From: Paraburkholderia adhaesiva
GTDB lineage: Bacteria > Pseudomonadota > Gammaproteobacteria > Burkholderiales > Burkholderiaceae
NCBI RefSeq assembly: GCF_021390575.1
Contig: NZ_JAJEJQ010000003.1
Coordinates: 550,001-614,000, forward strand
Direction of reading: 5' to 3'
DNA length: 64,000 nucleotides
A program made the position numbers and the translations under genes. Numbering within the stretch: the first letter of the stretch is position 1; every line of letters starts with the position of its first letter. Shown piece by piece: positions 16,856 to 25,567 of this stretch. The notes under the pieces are model-generated. The model made no database searches and had not been told where the DNA came from. It worked only from the letters and a program-made list of their open reading frames with translations.

Positions 16856-18601
16856 ATGAAATACCGCGAACCTCCCGCTTCACCGCCGGTGAATGACGAA
16901 GCCGATGTAGCAGAGACGCCTCAGCGCCCTGGCCGCCGCCACTTTCTAGGTGGAGTTGCAGCGGTCGCAATGGGAGCAGGGCTGCCAGCCTGCGCGCTGC
17001 CGTCATCGCGCGAATCTGCTGTGACGGGTGCCGCTGCGGGACCGCAGTTCGATCGCGCACTGCGATCCAAGGTCAAGACCGTTGTGGTGATCTACGCGGA
17101 AAATCGCAGCTTCAACAATCTGTTCGGCGATTTTCCTGGAGTTGAGCGCCCGCTCTCCAGCGTGAAGCCGGAAGCGTATCGGCAGCGTGATCGCGACGGA
17201 TCGACCGTCCTGCCACAGCTTCCCCCCGTGCCGGGCGGTTGGCTGTTGAAAGACCAGACCGTGGATGGCGTCACGTACAAGGCCGGCGTTCAATTCCAGA
17301 CCAATTTGCCGAACGCGCCATTTGCGCTTAAAGGCCCGAATGGCGAGAAGCTGCCGTTGTCGCTCGTTACCCATGATCTTTGGCACGTGTTCTACCAGAA
17401 CCAGATGCAGATCAACGGCGGCAAGAACGATATGTTCGTCGCGTGGGCCGACTCGGCGGGTTTCACAATGGGGCACTACGCGAACGCCAGCTACGATCTT
17501 CGGATGTGGGATCTCGCCAGCGAATTCGTGCTGTGCGATAACTTCTTCCAGGGGGCGTTTGGCGGCTCGTTCCTGAACCACCACTATCTGATTGCGGCGA
17601 CACCGCCCGTGTACGCCAATCCGGCGCAGAGCATTGCGAAGCTCCAGATTGCCGAGACCGTTAGTGGACGCCCGGACGACCCTAATCTGAAACCGCTCGC
17701 CGCCACGCCGAAAAGCGCGATGGACGGCGTTCCAAAGTTCGGTCCCAGCGCATTGACGCCGCCCGAAAAGCGTTCGGACGGCAGTACCGCAAGCTATGCC
17801 GTGAATACGATGATGCCGCCGTACGCGCCCACGCCGTATAAGGTCGGCGCAAATGACGTGGTCGACCTCACGCAGGAAAGCAATGCGATGGTTCTGCCGC
17901 CGCAAACGCACGAGCACATCGGCGACAAGCTGAACAAGCGCGGCGTCGAGTGGGCGTGGTACGCGGGTGCGTTCCAGCAGACGCTGGACATGCGCGGCAA
18001 GAATACGAACGACGGCACGCCGCTGATCCCGAACTTCCAGTATCACCACCAGCCGTTCAACTATTACGCAAATCTGGGGCCGGGCACGGCGGAACGTGCG
18101 AAACGTCTGCGCGATGGCGGCCTCGGCGACGATGAGAGTACCAACCGTTTCCTCGCCGATGCGAGGGCGGGCCGCCTCCCCGCCGTGACGTTCTATAAGC
18201 CGCAGGGCAACCTGAACATGCATGCGGGCTACGCGGATGTCGCGTCGGGCGACCGCCACATCATGCATGCGGTGAAGGTGCTTCGTGCAAGCCCGCAATG
18301 GGAAAACATGGTCGTGATCGTCACGGTCGACGAGAACGGCGGATGGTGGGATCACGTCGCTCCGCCCAAGGGCGACCGCTGGGGACCGGGCACGCGTGTG
18401 CCGGCGCTGGTGATCTCGCCGTTCGCGAAGAAGGGGTACGTCGATCACACGGTGTACGACACGGCGTCGATCCTGCGCCTGGTTACGCGCGTGTACGACC
18501 TCGAAACGCTCGATGGTGTACGTGAACGCGACGCAGCGATGCAGGCGCGCGGGCAGCAGGTCATGGGTGACTTGACCAACGCGCTGGATCTTTCGTCGTG
18601 A
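16856..18601 (+). CDS. acpA: AcpA-type acid phosphatase / phosphoesterase, Tat-exported
   Basis: The 581-residue protein belongs to the phosphoesterase family of AcpA acid phosphatases and phospholipases C. The N-terminus has a twin-arginine signal, RRHFLGGVAAVAMGAGL (about 26-42). The catalytic-type motifs VIYAENRSFNNLFGDF, the GGSFLNHHYLIAATPP block and VTVDENGGWWDHVAPP near the C-terminus are all present. It probably releases phosphate from phosphoesters in the periplasm. The ATG at 16856 places the Tat motif correctly; an upstream in-frame start at 16805 is less likely. It stands alone, with a possible Pho box upstream and strong inverted repeats downstream. Confidence 0.88.
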   Translation: MKYREPPASPPVNDEADVAETPQRPGRRHFLGGVAAVAMGAGLPACALPSSRESAVTGAAAGPQFDRALRSKVKTVVVIYAENRSFNNLFGDFPGVERPLSSVKPEAYRQRDRDGSTVLPQLPPVPGGWLLKDQTVDGVTYKAGVQFQTNLPNAPFALKGPNGEKLPLSLVTHDLWHVFYQNQMQINGGKNDMFVAWADSAGFTMGHYANASYDLRMWDLASEFVLCDNFFQGAFGGSFLNHHYLIAATPPVYANPAQSIAKLQIAETVSGRPDDPNLKPLAATPKSAMDGVPKFGPSALTPPEKRSDGSTASYAVNTMMPPYAPTPYKVGANDVVDLTQESNAMVLPPQTHEHIGDKLNKRGVEWAWYAGAFQQTLDMRGKNTNDGTPLIPNFQYHHQPFNYYANLGPGTAERAKRLRDGGLGDDESTNRFLADARAGRLPAVTFYKPQGNLNMHAGYADVASGDRHIMHAVKVLRASPQWENMVVIVTVDENGGWWDHVAPPKGDRWGPGTRVPALVISPFAKKGYVDHTVYDTASILRLVTRVYDLETLDGVRERDAAMQARGQQVMGDLTNALDLSS

Positions 18602-18612
18602 TGTAACACGAC

Positions 18613-18630
18613 GCAGCCGGAAACGGCTGC
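18613..18630. terminator. GAAA-tetraloop hairpin after acpA
   Basis: GCAGCCG (18613-18619) and CGGCTGC (18624-18630) form a perfect seven-pair stem closed by GAAA, a very stable RNA tetraloop. It begins 12 bases after the acpA stop codon. No T-run follows, so it may act as a 3'-end stabiliser or a Rho-aided terminator rather than a classical intrinsic terminator. Confidence 0.5.
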
Positions 18631-18647
18631 GAATGGGCTTTGTCAGG

Positions 18648-18711
18648 TTTCAGGGCGAATCGCGAAACGGGGCGGACAGGCTGCGTTTTCCGACCCGCCA
18701 AAGCCCTGAAA
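18648..18711. repeat. Long-range inverted repeat
   Basis: TTTCAGGGC (18648-18656) and GCCCTGAAA (18703-18711) are perfect nine-base complements enclosing 46 bases. Inside them GGCGG and CCGCC can also pair, so the transcript could fold into a nested stem. Its function is unknown; an RNA structure or a decayed small repeat is possible. Confidence 0.4.
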
Positions 18712-18732
18712 AGGTTGTTGAATCTGGCGCTT

Positions 18733-18755
18733 ACGGCTGAAGTGACTTCAGCCGT
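18733..18755. repeat. 23-base palindrome
   Basis: ACGGCTGAAGT (18733-18743) and ACTTCAGCCGT (18745-18755) are perfect 11-base arms around a single G. The one-base centre suggests a protein-binding operator or a short RNA hairpin more than a terminator, and no T-run follows. Its partner protein is not apparent. Confidence 0.5.
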
Positions 18756-19494
18756 GCCCCATTGTGGCCTCGTCGCGTGGATAATGCGTAGGTATCCTGA
18801 TCATAACTAGTCGCGATGATTTGGGGAGATCTCGGTGTAAGGCAGCCTGCGCCATTCAAGCCTGCTCAAACTCAATCGCCTCTACACACCCGGGAACCGG
18901 GCATCAACATGACGGACAGTTGTGTCGTTCCGTGCTTTCATCCATGCAATATGCCCTGACTTGCACATTACGCGCTGTCGAGTATCTGTTCAAATATTCG
19001 ACATAACGGCTTAATTTCTATACGAACGGATGATCGTGTCGATTTAAATCTGCGCGGAATAACGGAAGCTGTGGACTCGATAACCGCGAGTTTAACGTTT
19101 GCCGGTTAGCGAAGTGTAAGATCAATTGGCGAATTAGCTGCTCGGTCGGGCGCTCAAAATCGCACTACACCAACGTGTGCGCGAAACATGCGCCTGAACA
19201 AGCGCCTTTTTGCCGCGTCATTTCACTGTTTATGTGAAATGCATTCAAGTTCTCGCCACGCTTGCCGATAACCCGTTGAAGCGGGATTGTTTCTGTGCAA
19301 ATTACTGGTGCGACATTCCGATGCAACGCACTACGTTCCATGGATAAATTAGCAACGAAATAACCAAGTGGACTATTAAGGTACTAAGCCGATGCATGAT
19401 TTATAAGGCACTATCCGGCCACCTTGAAGATAACCATGTGCGTGTTGCACATGAATAGAGGTTGTGTACCTCACCTGACTCCACGAGGCTCGTC

Positions 19495-20199
19495 GTGTAT
19501 CGCAGAACCATCGGAGCATCGCTTTTACTGTTGCTAAGTGTCGCCTCGACTTGCGCGGTAGCGCAGTCCGCGACCAAGCCTTCCCCGATGGACGAGCGTA
19601 TGCGCGCTTGCACGTCGTGCCATGGCGTACAGGGGCAGGGGCGCAACAACGACTACTTCCCGCGCATCGCGGGCAAGCCTGCCGACTATCTGTTCAACCA
19701 GTTGTCGGCGTTTCGCGACGGCGGCCGGACCTATCCGCCGATGGGTTACCTGCTGGCGTTCCTGCCTGACGAAGATCTGCACAGAATCGCCGCGTACTTC
19801 GCTGGCTTCCAGCCTCCGTATCCGAATCCCGATTCCGCTCCGGTGCCGCCCGCTGTGCTCGACTATGGCAAGCAACTGGTGTTGAACGGCGACCCGTCGC
19901 GCAAGCTGCCTGCATGTGCCGAATGTCACGGTGCCCACCTGACCGGTGCAGAGCCTGGCATTCCCGGTCTGCTCGGCCTGCATGCGAGCTATATCGCAGG
20001 GCAGATGGGCACATGGCGCTCGGGCACACGGCACGCACTCGCGCACGACTGCATGCACGAGATCGCCGTCAAGCTGAACGATCGCGATATCTACGCGGTT
20101 TCGAGCTGGCTCTCGCGCCAGCCGCGACCTGACGATCCCCGGCCGGCGCCGCACGGCGATGCCAAACTGCCTCTCGCATGCGGGAGTCAACCGCAATGA
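19495..20199 (+). CDS. Dihaem c-type cytochrome (c4-like)
   Basis: The 234-residue exported protein has a signal peptide, IGASLLLLLSVASTCAVAQS, and two haem motifs, CTSCH and CAECH, in two cytochrome-c domains, like cytochrome c4. It should carry electrons in the periplasm to the oxidase encoded downstream. I prefer the GTG at 19495 with GAGG six bases upstream; a TTG at 19462 is also in frame. The stop overlaps the next start (ATGA), so it is the first gene of the oxidase operon. Confidence 0.82.
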   Translation: MYRRTIGASLLLLLSVASTCAVAQSATKPSPMDERMRACTSCHGVQGQGRNNDYFPRIAGKPADYLFNQLSAFRDGGRTYPPMGYLLAFLPDEDLHRIAAYFAGFQPPYPNPDSAPVPPAVLDYGKQLVLNGDPSRKLPACAECHGAHLTGAEPGIPGLLGLHASYIAGQMGTWRSGTRHALAHDCMHEIAVKLNDRDIYAVSSWLSRQPRPDDPRPAPHGDAKLPLACGSQPQ

Positions 20200-21488
20200 A
20201 GAATCGAATCTCCCATCTCGCGCGCGCTGTGGCCGGCGTGACGACCGTCGCCGGTGCTGCTGCGTCGATGCTGTTTTTCGGCATGACGAGCGCGCACGCA
20301 ACGCAGGCAGTAACCGCCACGACCGATACGCGACCCGCGATCGTTGTTCGCGGCGAATACCTCGCGCGTGCGGGCGACTGTGTTGCTTGCCATACGGCGC
20401 CTCGCGGCAAGTTGTTCGCTGGTGGCCTCCCGATGGAGACGCCGTTCGGCACGCTCTATTCGCCCAATATCACGCCCGATGCGAAGTACGGTATCGGCAG
20501 CTGGGACAAGGACGCATTCTTCAAGATGATGCGCACGGGCAAGTCGCCCGACGGCAAGCTGATTTACCCGGCCATGCCGATTGCGCAGTACACGAAGGTC
20601 ACGCGTGAGGACTCGGACGCGATCTTTGCGTACCTGCAATCGATTCCGGCGGTGCAGCAACAGAATCATCCGCACGAATTGAAGTTCCCGTTCAATCAGC
20701 GCGAGCTGCTGCTCGGCTGGCGCACGCTTTACTTCCGCGAAGGGGCCTACCAGCCGGATCCGGCCAGGTCGGTCGAGTGGAATCGCGGTGCGTATCTTGT
20801 GGAAGGCCTCGGTCACTGCACGATGTGCCACACGCAGATCAACGCGCTCGGCGGCTCCTCGCGTCACGACCAGTTCGCGGGCGGTCTGATTCCGGTGCAG
20901 ATGTGGTACGCACCATCGCTCACTTCCGACAAGGACGGTGGCCTCGGCGACTGGAGTACCAAAGACATCGTCGATCTGCTGCAGGCAGGTCTCTCGGATC
21001 GCGGCGCGGTGTACGGCCCGATGGCGGAAGTGACGTATCACAGCCTCCAGTATCTGAACGACGAAGACGTCAAGGCGATGGCCGTCTACCTCAAGGCGCT
21101 GCCTGACAACAAGGGCCGCAAGTCCGGTCCCTCGGCGTCGACCGGCACGAAGGTGTTCGCACGCGGCAAATCGGTGTATGCGGACAAATGCGCGATCTGC
21201 CACGGCGACGAAGGCAAGGGCAACGTGCCGAGGTATCCGCCGCTCGCCGACAACCAGTCGATCGAAATGGATTCCGCGGTCAACCCGATCCGGATCGTGC
21301 TCAATGGCGGTTTCCCGCCGGGTACGCAGCGCAATCTCCAGCCTTACGGCATGCCGCCGTTCGCGCAGGAGCTGAGCGACAGCGACGCGGCTGCAGTCGT
21401 GACCTACATTCGCACGGCGTGGGGCAACCATGGCCAGCCGGTTACGGCGAAAGAGGTCAACGAGTTGCGCAAGGCGCCATTGCGCTAG
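20196..21488 (+). CDS. Trihaem c-type cytochrome
   Basis: The 430-residue exported protein has an N-terminal signal segment ending SAHA and three haem motifs, CVACH, CTMCH and CAICH, in three cytochrome-c domains. This is the architecture of the cytochrome subunits of periplasmic alcohol, aldehyde and gluconate dehydrogenases. No dehydrogenase gene adjoins it, so here it probably links the quinol pool or a distant dehydrogenase to the oxidase. Two in-frame ATGs exist (20178, 20196); the second gives the usual ATGA overlap with the preceding gene. Confidence 0.87.
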   Translation: MKNRISHLARAVAGVTTVAGAAASMLFFGMTSAHATQAVTATTDTRPAIVVRGEYLARAGDCVACHTAPRGKLFAGGLPMETPFGTLYSPNITPDAKYGIGSWDKDAFFKMMRTGKSPDGKLIYPAMPIAQYTKVTREDSDAIFAYLQSIPAVQQQNHPHELKFPFNQRELLLGWRTLYFREGAYQPDPARSVEWNRGAYLVEGLGHCTMCHTQINALGGSSRHDQFAGGLIPVQMWYAPSLTSDKDGGLGDWSTKDIVDLLQAGLSDRGAVYGPMAEVTYHSLQYLNDEDVKAMAVYLKALPDNKGRKSGPSASTGTKVFARGKSVYADKCAICHGDEGKGNVPRYPPLADNQSIEMDSAVNPIRIVLNGGFPPGTQRNLQPYGMPPFAQELSDSDAAAVVTYIRTAWGNHGQPVTAKEVNELRKAPLR

Positions 21489-21556
21489 GCGAGCACCGCT
21501 TCGAAGCACCGTACCAGAGCATCGTTTCGTATCACCACCTCCTCAATGAGAGCCCC

Positions 21557-21733
21557 ATGATGGAGACCAACGACAACCGCGAGGGCACAGCGACGAACGC
21601 CGAAGTCGAGCGTATCGTCGCGGCCGGACCGAGTGGCGCGATCGCGCTGGCCACTGTGACCACCGTGATCGTGTTCGCGATCTGGTTCGCCTTCTATTTC
21701 CTCATATTCCTGCCGCGCGGCACTATCAGCTGA
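21557..21733 (+). CDS. One-helix small subunit of the haem-copper oxidase
   Basis: The 58-residue protein has one membrane helix, AIALATVTTVIVFAIWFAFYFLIFLP, after an acidic N-terminus. It ends two bases before the subunit II gene. Its size, single helix and position match subunit IIa of ba3-type oxidases, which supplies the missing N-terminal helix of subunit II in that family. Here subunit II has its own helix, so the role is uncertain. The start is ATG 21557 or the adjacent ATG 21560. Confidence 0.65.
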   Translation: MMETNDNREGTATNAEVERIVAAGPSGAIALATVTTVIVFAIWFAFYFLIFLPRGTIS

Positions 21734-21735
21734 TT

Positions 21736-22311
21736 ATGTCGACCGAAACCCCGCACCAACCCAATCACGACGCTCACGCGGTTGCGATGCGCGTCGAGCG
21801 ACGCTGGGCGATATTCGCCGGCGGCCTGATCCTGCTGCTCGTGTGCATGATGATCTACATCGGTGTGCACACGGCGATGATGCCGCCCTCGCGCGTGGAA
21901 ACGATCGACCCGACGAAGTTGCAGATGTCGGGCGAATTCGTTGAAACGAACCTTGGCAGCGCCGTCGAAAAAGACGGCTCCGTCACGGTGCGCTTCATCG
22001 CCCAGCAATATTCGTTCACGCCGCAATGCCTGCTGGTGCCGGCCGATACGCCGTTGACGCTGCGCACCACGAGCGCCGATGTCGTGCACGGACTCGAGGT
22101 CATGGAGACGAATATCAACACCATGATCGAGCCGGGCTACGTCTCGACACTCAACACCGTCTTCCCGAAGCCCGGTGAACACCTGATGCCGTGCCACGAA
22201 TACTGCGGCTATGGTCATCAAACCATGTGGGCTCACGTGAAAGTTATCGACAAGGCCACGTTCTTCGAGGCCGCCCGCAACAACCGGAGGCTCAGCTGTG
22301 TTTCACGCTAA
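21736..22311 (+). CDS. Haem-copper oxidase subunit II (CuA)
   Basis: The 191-residue protein has one N-terminal helix (about 26-48) and a periplasmic cupredoxin domain with a complete CuA site: His118 (VVHGLEV), Cys153, Cys157, His161 and Met164 (PCHEYCGYGHQTM). It takes electrons from cytochrome c and passes them to subunit I. The last 14 bases overlap the subunit I gene. Confidence 0.9.
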   Translation: MSTETPHQPNHDAHAVAMRVERRWAIFAGGLILLLVCMMIYIGVHTAMMPPSRVETIDPTKLQMSGEFVETNLGSAVEKDGSVTVRFIAQQYSFTPQCLLVPADTPLTLRTTSADVVHGLEVMETNINTMIEPGYVSTLNTVFPKPGEHLMPCHEYCGYGHQTMWAHVKVIDKATFFEAARNNRRLSCVSR

Positions 22312-23935
22312 GCGGCTCGTTCTCGCGCATTTCTGGCTCGCCTTTGTCACGTTTTTTGTCGCACTTCTGCTCGGCGCGTGGCAGATGCTTGTGCGCAGCC
22401 CACTGATGTCGTGGGTCGGCAATCCAGAGCTCTACTACCGTTCTGTGACGGGGCACGGCACCATCATGGGTTATGCGCTGCCGACGCTCGTCGCGATGGG
22501 CTTCGGCTACGCCATCTGTGAGCTTGCGCTCAAGCAGCGTCTCATCGGACTCAAATGGGCATGGGCGGCCTTCGTCATGCTGGCGGTCGGCGCTGTGATG
22601 GCGCTGGTGCCCGTAGCGATGGGCCGCGCCTCGGTGCTCTTCACGTTCTATCCGCCGATGATCGGCAGCGTGTTCTACTACCTCGGCGTGGTGCTGGTGG
22701 TGGTCGGCTCGTGGATCTGGGTTGCGCTGATGCACGTGAACCTGCGTGCGTGGAAGCGCGCCAATCCGGGCAAGCCGATCCCGCTCGCCATGTTCGCGAA
22801 TGTGGCCGGCGCCTACCTGTGGGCCTGGACTGCCATCGGCGCGGCGCTCGAGATCCTGTTCCAGATCCTGCCGGTGGCGTTCGGACTGAAATCGACCATC
22901 GATGCGGGTCTCGCTCGGGTCCTGTTCTCCTGGACGCTGCACGCCATTGTTTACTTCTGGCTCATTCCGGCCTACATCGCCTACTACACGATCGTGCCGC
23001 GCGCGATCGGCGGCAGGCTGTACAGCGACTCGATGGCCCGCATCGCGTTCATCATGTTCCTGGTGTTCGCGATGCCGATCGGCATTCACCACCTGTTTGC
23101 CGATCCGCAGGTCGGTGCCGGATTCAAGTTCGTGCACGCGGTGTTCACTGCGATGGTCTCGGTACCGACGCTGCTCACAGTGTTCACGATTTGCGCCTCG
23201 GTTGAGATTGCGGGTCGCCTGCGCGGCGGCAAGGGCCTGTTCGGCTGGATCACCGCGCTGCCGTGGAGCAATCCGATGATGCTCGTCGTCGCGCTCTCGT
23301 TCGTCATGCTCGGCTTCGGCGGCGCGGGTGGGCTCATCAACATGAGCTACCAGCTCAACTCGACGATTCACAACACGCAGTGGGTCACCGGTCACTTCCA
23401 TCTGATCTTCGCCGGCGCGATCGTGATCATGTACTTCGCGATTGCCTACGAGCTCTGGCCGCAACTCACGGGCCGCACGCTTGGCTCGCAAAAGCTGATC
23501 CGCACGCAACTGTGGCTGTGGTTCATCGGCATGATCGTGCTGACGTTCCCCTGGCACTATGTTGGTCTGCTGGGTGCGCCGCGTCGTATGGCGTATTACG
23601 ACTACACGGATCCCGCGATTGCACCGCAAGCGATCTGGGTGGCGATTTCCGCTATCGGCGGCATTGTGCTGGTCGTCTCCGGTGCGCTGTTTGTCTACAT
23701 CCTTGCGAAGGCCCAGTTCGGTTCCGCGAGTCGTACGGAACAGGCGCCCGCACCGTTCGAGTTCGCCACCTGTGCGTATCCGGTCGAGCGCGTGCCCGTA
23801 GCGCTTAACAGCTTCGGCCTGTGGGTCGCCTTGATGATCGGCCTTACCGTCGTCAACTACTCGGTGCCTATCGCACAGTTGTTGATTCTGCCGCAGACTT
23901 CGGTTCCGGCGGTTCCGATCGGAGCACAGCGATGA
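22298..23935 (+). CDS. Haem-copper oxidase subunit I, B (ba3) type
   Basis: The 545-residue, roughly 13-helix protein is the catalytic subunit of a B-type terminal oxidase. Haem and CuB ligands are visible: His53 (TGHGTIMGY), His215 with Tyr219 (LHAIVYFW, the cross-linked pair), His264-His265 (IHHLFADP), and His366 and His368 (TGHFHL). The usual HPxVY proline is Ala216. The start is GTG at 22298 with GGAGG upstream. The order of subunit II before I and the high-affinity B-type features suggest use at low oxygen. The stop overlaps the next cytochrome gene (ATGA). Confidence 0.92.
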   Translation: MFHAKRLVLAHFWLAFVTFFVALLLGAWQMLVRSPLMSWVGNPELYYRSVTGHGTIMGYALPTLVAMGFGYAICELALKQRLIGLKWAWAAFVMLAVGAVMALVPVAMGRASVLFTFYPPMIGSVFYYLGVVLVVVGSWIWVALMHVNLRAWKRANPGKPIPLAMFANVAGAYLWAWTAIGAALEILFQILPVAFGLKSTIDAGLARVLFSWTLHAIVYFWLIPAYIAYYTIVPRAIGGRLYSDSMARIAFIMFLVFAMPIGIHHLFADPQVGAGFKFVHAVFTAMVSVPTLLTVFTICASVEIAGRLRGGKGLFGWITALPWSNPMMLVVALSFVMLGFGGAGGLINMSYQLNSTIHNTQWVTGHFHLIFAGAIVIMYFAIAYELWPQLTGRTLGSQKLIRTQLWLWFIGMIVLTFPWHYVGLLGAPRRMAYYDYTDPAIAPQAIWVAISAIGGIVLVVSGALFVYILAKAQFGSASRTEQAPAPFEFATCAYPVERVPVALNSFGLWVALMIGLTVVNYSVPIAQLLILPQTSVPAVPIGAQR

Positions 23936-24738
23936 AAGAAGAACGCCTGTTCAGCCTTCGCAATCCGTGGTTTGTCGTGAGCGCCGGCGGGACGGCTCTG
24001 GTTGCCGTCCTCTCGATTCTCGTCGGTTTCGTCTGGCTGCCCTCCGTGCATAGTGACTTCACGGCGAACGGCCTGTGGGGCGCAATTTGCAGTGCGGCGG
24101 GTGCGCCGTCGTCGTGGTACAAGGGCGGCGACAACGTCGCTGACGCGCCGCCGAGCAATGTCGTCGTGCTGCCGCCGTTGGGCATCGCGCGCGTCGACGT
24201 CGTATCGAGTGGACGCGGTGCCACGCTCGCCACGCAGCGTTGCTCGATGTGCCACGGCGTGCAAAGCCCAGCCGGGGTCACCGCGCCGTTCCTTGCCGGT
24301 CAGTATGCGGACGTGATCTACAAGGAACTGCGTGATTTCCAGAATGGGGCGCGGCAGAACGCGATCATGCAGCCGATCATCGCGAGCCTCAGCGACCAGG
24401 ATATGCACGACGTCGCCCAGTACTATTCGAGCCAGCCACGCGTCGTCCAGGCGACGGCCGCGGACGGGCATGACGATAGCGTTGCTCGTGTGCTCACGAT
24501 GCAGGGTGCGCCGATACGCAATATCGCTCCTTGCGCCGCGTGTCATGGCGTGCTCGACCGCAAGGGCGCTGCGCCCTGGCTTGGCGGGCAGGCAGCGCCG
24601 TATCTCGCTGCTCAGCTGCGATTGTTCGCTGCCGGTGACCGACACAACGACATTGACGAGCAGATGCGCAACGTCGCGCGGCAACTGCGTCCCGAAGAGA
24701 TAGACAGCCTCGCGAAGTACTACGCAGCGCAGCCTTAA
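23932..24738 (+). CDS. Membrane-anchored dihaem cytochrome c
   Basis: The 268-residue protein has an N-terminal membrane anchor (about 12-36) and two cytochrome-c domains with CSMCH and CAACH. It probably feeds electrons to the CuA subunit as a tethered donor. It is the last gene of the operon, coupled to subunit I by ATGA, and is followed by a strong hairpin. With the two upstream cytochromes, the operon encodes seven c-haem sites. Confidence 0.88.
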   Translation: MKEERLFSLRNPWFVVSAGGTALVAVLSILVGFVWLPSVHSDFTANGLWGAICSAAGAPSSWYKGGDNVADAPPSNVVVLPPLGIARVDVVSSGRGATLATQRCSMCHGVQSPAGVTAPFLAGQYADVIYKELRDFQNGARQNAIMQPIIASLSDQDMHDVAQYYSSQPRVVQATAADGHDDSVARVLTMQGAPIRNIAPCAACHGVLDRKGAAPWLGGQAAPYLAAQLRLFAAGDRHNDIDEQMRNVARQLRPEEIDSLAKYYAAQP

Positions 24739-24759
24739 GCGTATTTAAGCGTGCTTTTG

Positions 24760-24805
24760 TCGCCGGCCAGATCCGCGTCGTGTTTAGACAGGGTCTGGCC
24801 GGCGA
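24760..24805 (+). terminator. Hairpin ending the oxidase operon
   Basis: TCGCCGGCCAGA (24760-24771) and TCTGGCCGGCGA (24794-24805) are perfect 12-base arms. The stem can be lengthened by a G-T pair and two G-C pairs, leaving a loop of about 16 bases. It starts 22 bases after the last cytochrome stop codon. There is no clean T-run, so termination may need Rho. Confidence 0.6.
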
Positions 24806-24902
24806 AATCATTTGGGCGTTAGCTTCATCAGGGTGACCGTTCGTATAGAAACCGACGGTCCACTGCACATCTAAATCACGAGCGTTATTTCACTGCGCGC
24901 GC

Positions 24903-25460
24903 TCAGCCCAGCGAAGCTTCAAGCACGCGCCGATAGTTGCCTTCGAACGTTTTCCCGGCCTCCTGCCGCGTGAAGCGCATTACCCAGAAGCGGCAACTGT
25001 TCATAGCTACGGAATGCCGGCACAGAGATGATGCCGGGTATCTCCGTGCCGAGGCGAATGTGCTCGACACCCAAAACACCCAGCATTTTTCTGAAATCGC
25101 GTGCCATCTCGTTGCGTGCGTGAAACGAGCCTGAACTCGGCTACACAGCGCTCACGCCACGGGTATCTGCAACGGCGCTTGCATGACCGGCTGTGATCAC
25201 ACGGCTGCGCGAACCGGGATGTCCCCTCAGAGCCGAATGCGAGAGCATTTGCGGTTTCATCGTTTCGGACACTGCTCGCGTCACGAGTTCGCAGGTTCCG
25301 CGTGCGATGTCCACGACGATTCCGCGTGAATCGGATCGGCCCGCGACATCGGCGCCGAATTCAACCAGCCCGAAATAAACCCCGCACCGTAATCTTCAGC
25401 GACTTGCTGCAAACAGGCTCCGCAAGCCCGTCTGGTGAGGCATCCACCGTGCAGGAATAA
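24903..25460 (-). pseudogene. Decayed M19 (membrane dipeptidase-like) peptidase
   Basis: The minus strand carries successive pieces of an M19 dipeptidase in different frames. GIVVDIARGTCELVTRAVSE, with LSHSAL and GSRSRVITAGHASAVADTRGVSAV, is followed in frame by a TAG where the family has the Trp of GVW. Reading continues as MARDFRKMLGVLGVEHIRLGTEIPG and YEQLPLLGNAL, then a frame change gives RFTRQEAGKTFEGNYRRVLEASLG and a stop at 24903. Another frame change near 25400 breaks LQQVAEDYGAG from VYFGLVEFGADVAG. One nonsense codon and at least two indels mean it is not functional. The 5' end is not clear. Confidence 0.75.
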
Positions 25461-25567
25461 GCTACTTCCGGTTAATTGGTTGGGCGCGAGCGTGTCGCCT
25501 GCTGTAATTGCCATCAGCCTTTTCCTCCGATGCAACTGCACGACATCCACTATTCGAGTAAGCGATC

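Larger units (their letters stand above)
18602..19494. other. 893-base intergenic region with inverted repeats, then an AT-rich leader
   Basis: The first 155 bases hold three inverted repeats listed separately. The rest, about 18780-19490, is AT-rich compared with the window and has no credible open frame. It presumably contains the promoter of the haem-copper oxidase operon, but I cannot point to a specific box. Confidence 0.4.

Noticed and set aside
17003..18448. A 481-codon minus-strand open frame opposite acpA
   Set aside because: It is antisense to a well-supported phosphatase gene and has no recognisable domain or ribosome-binding site.
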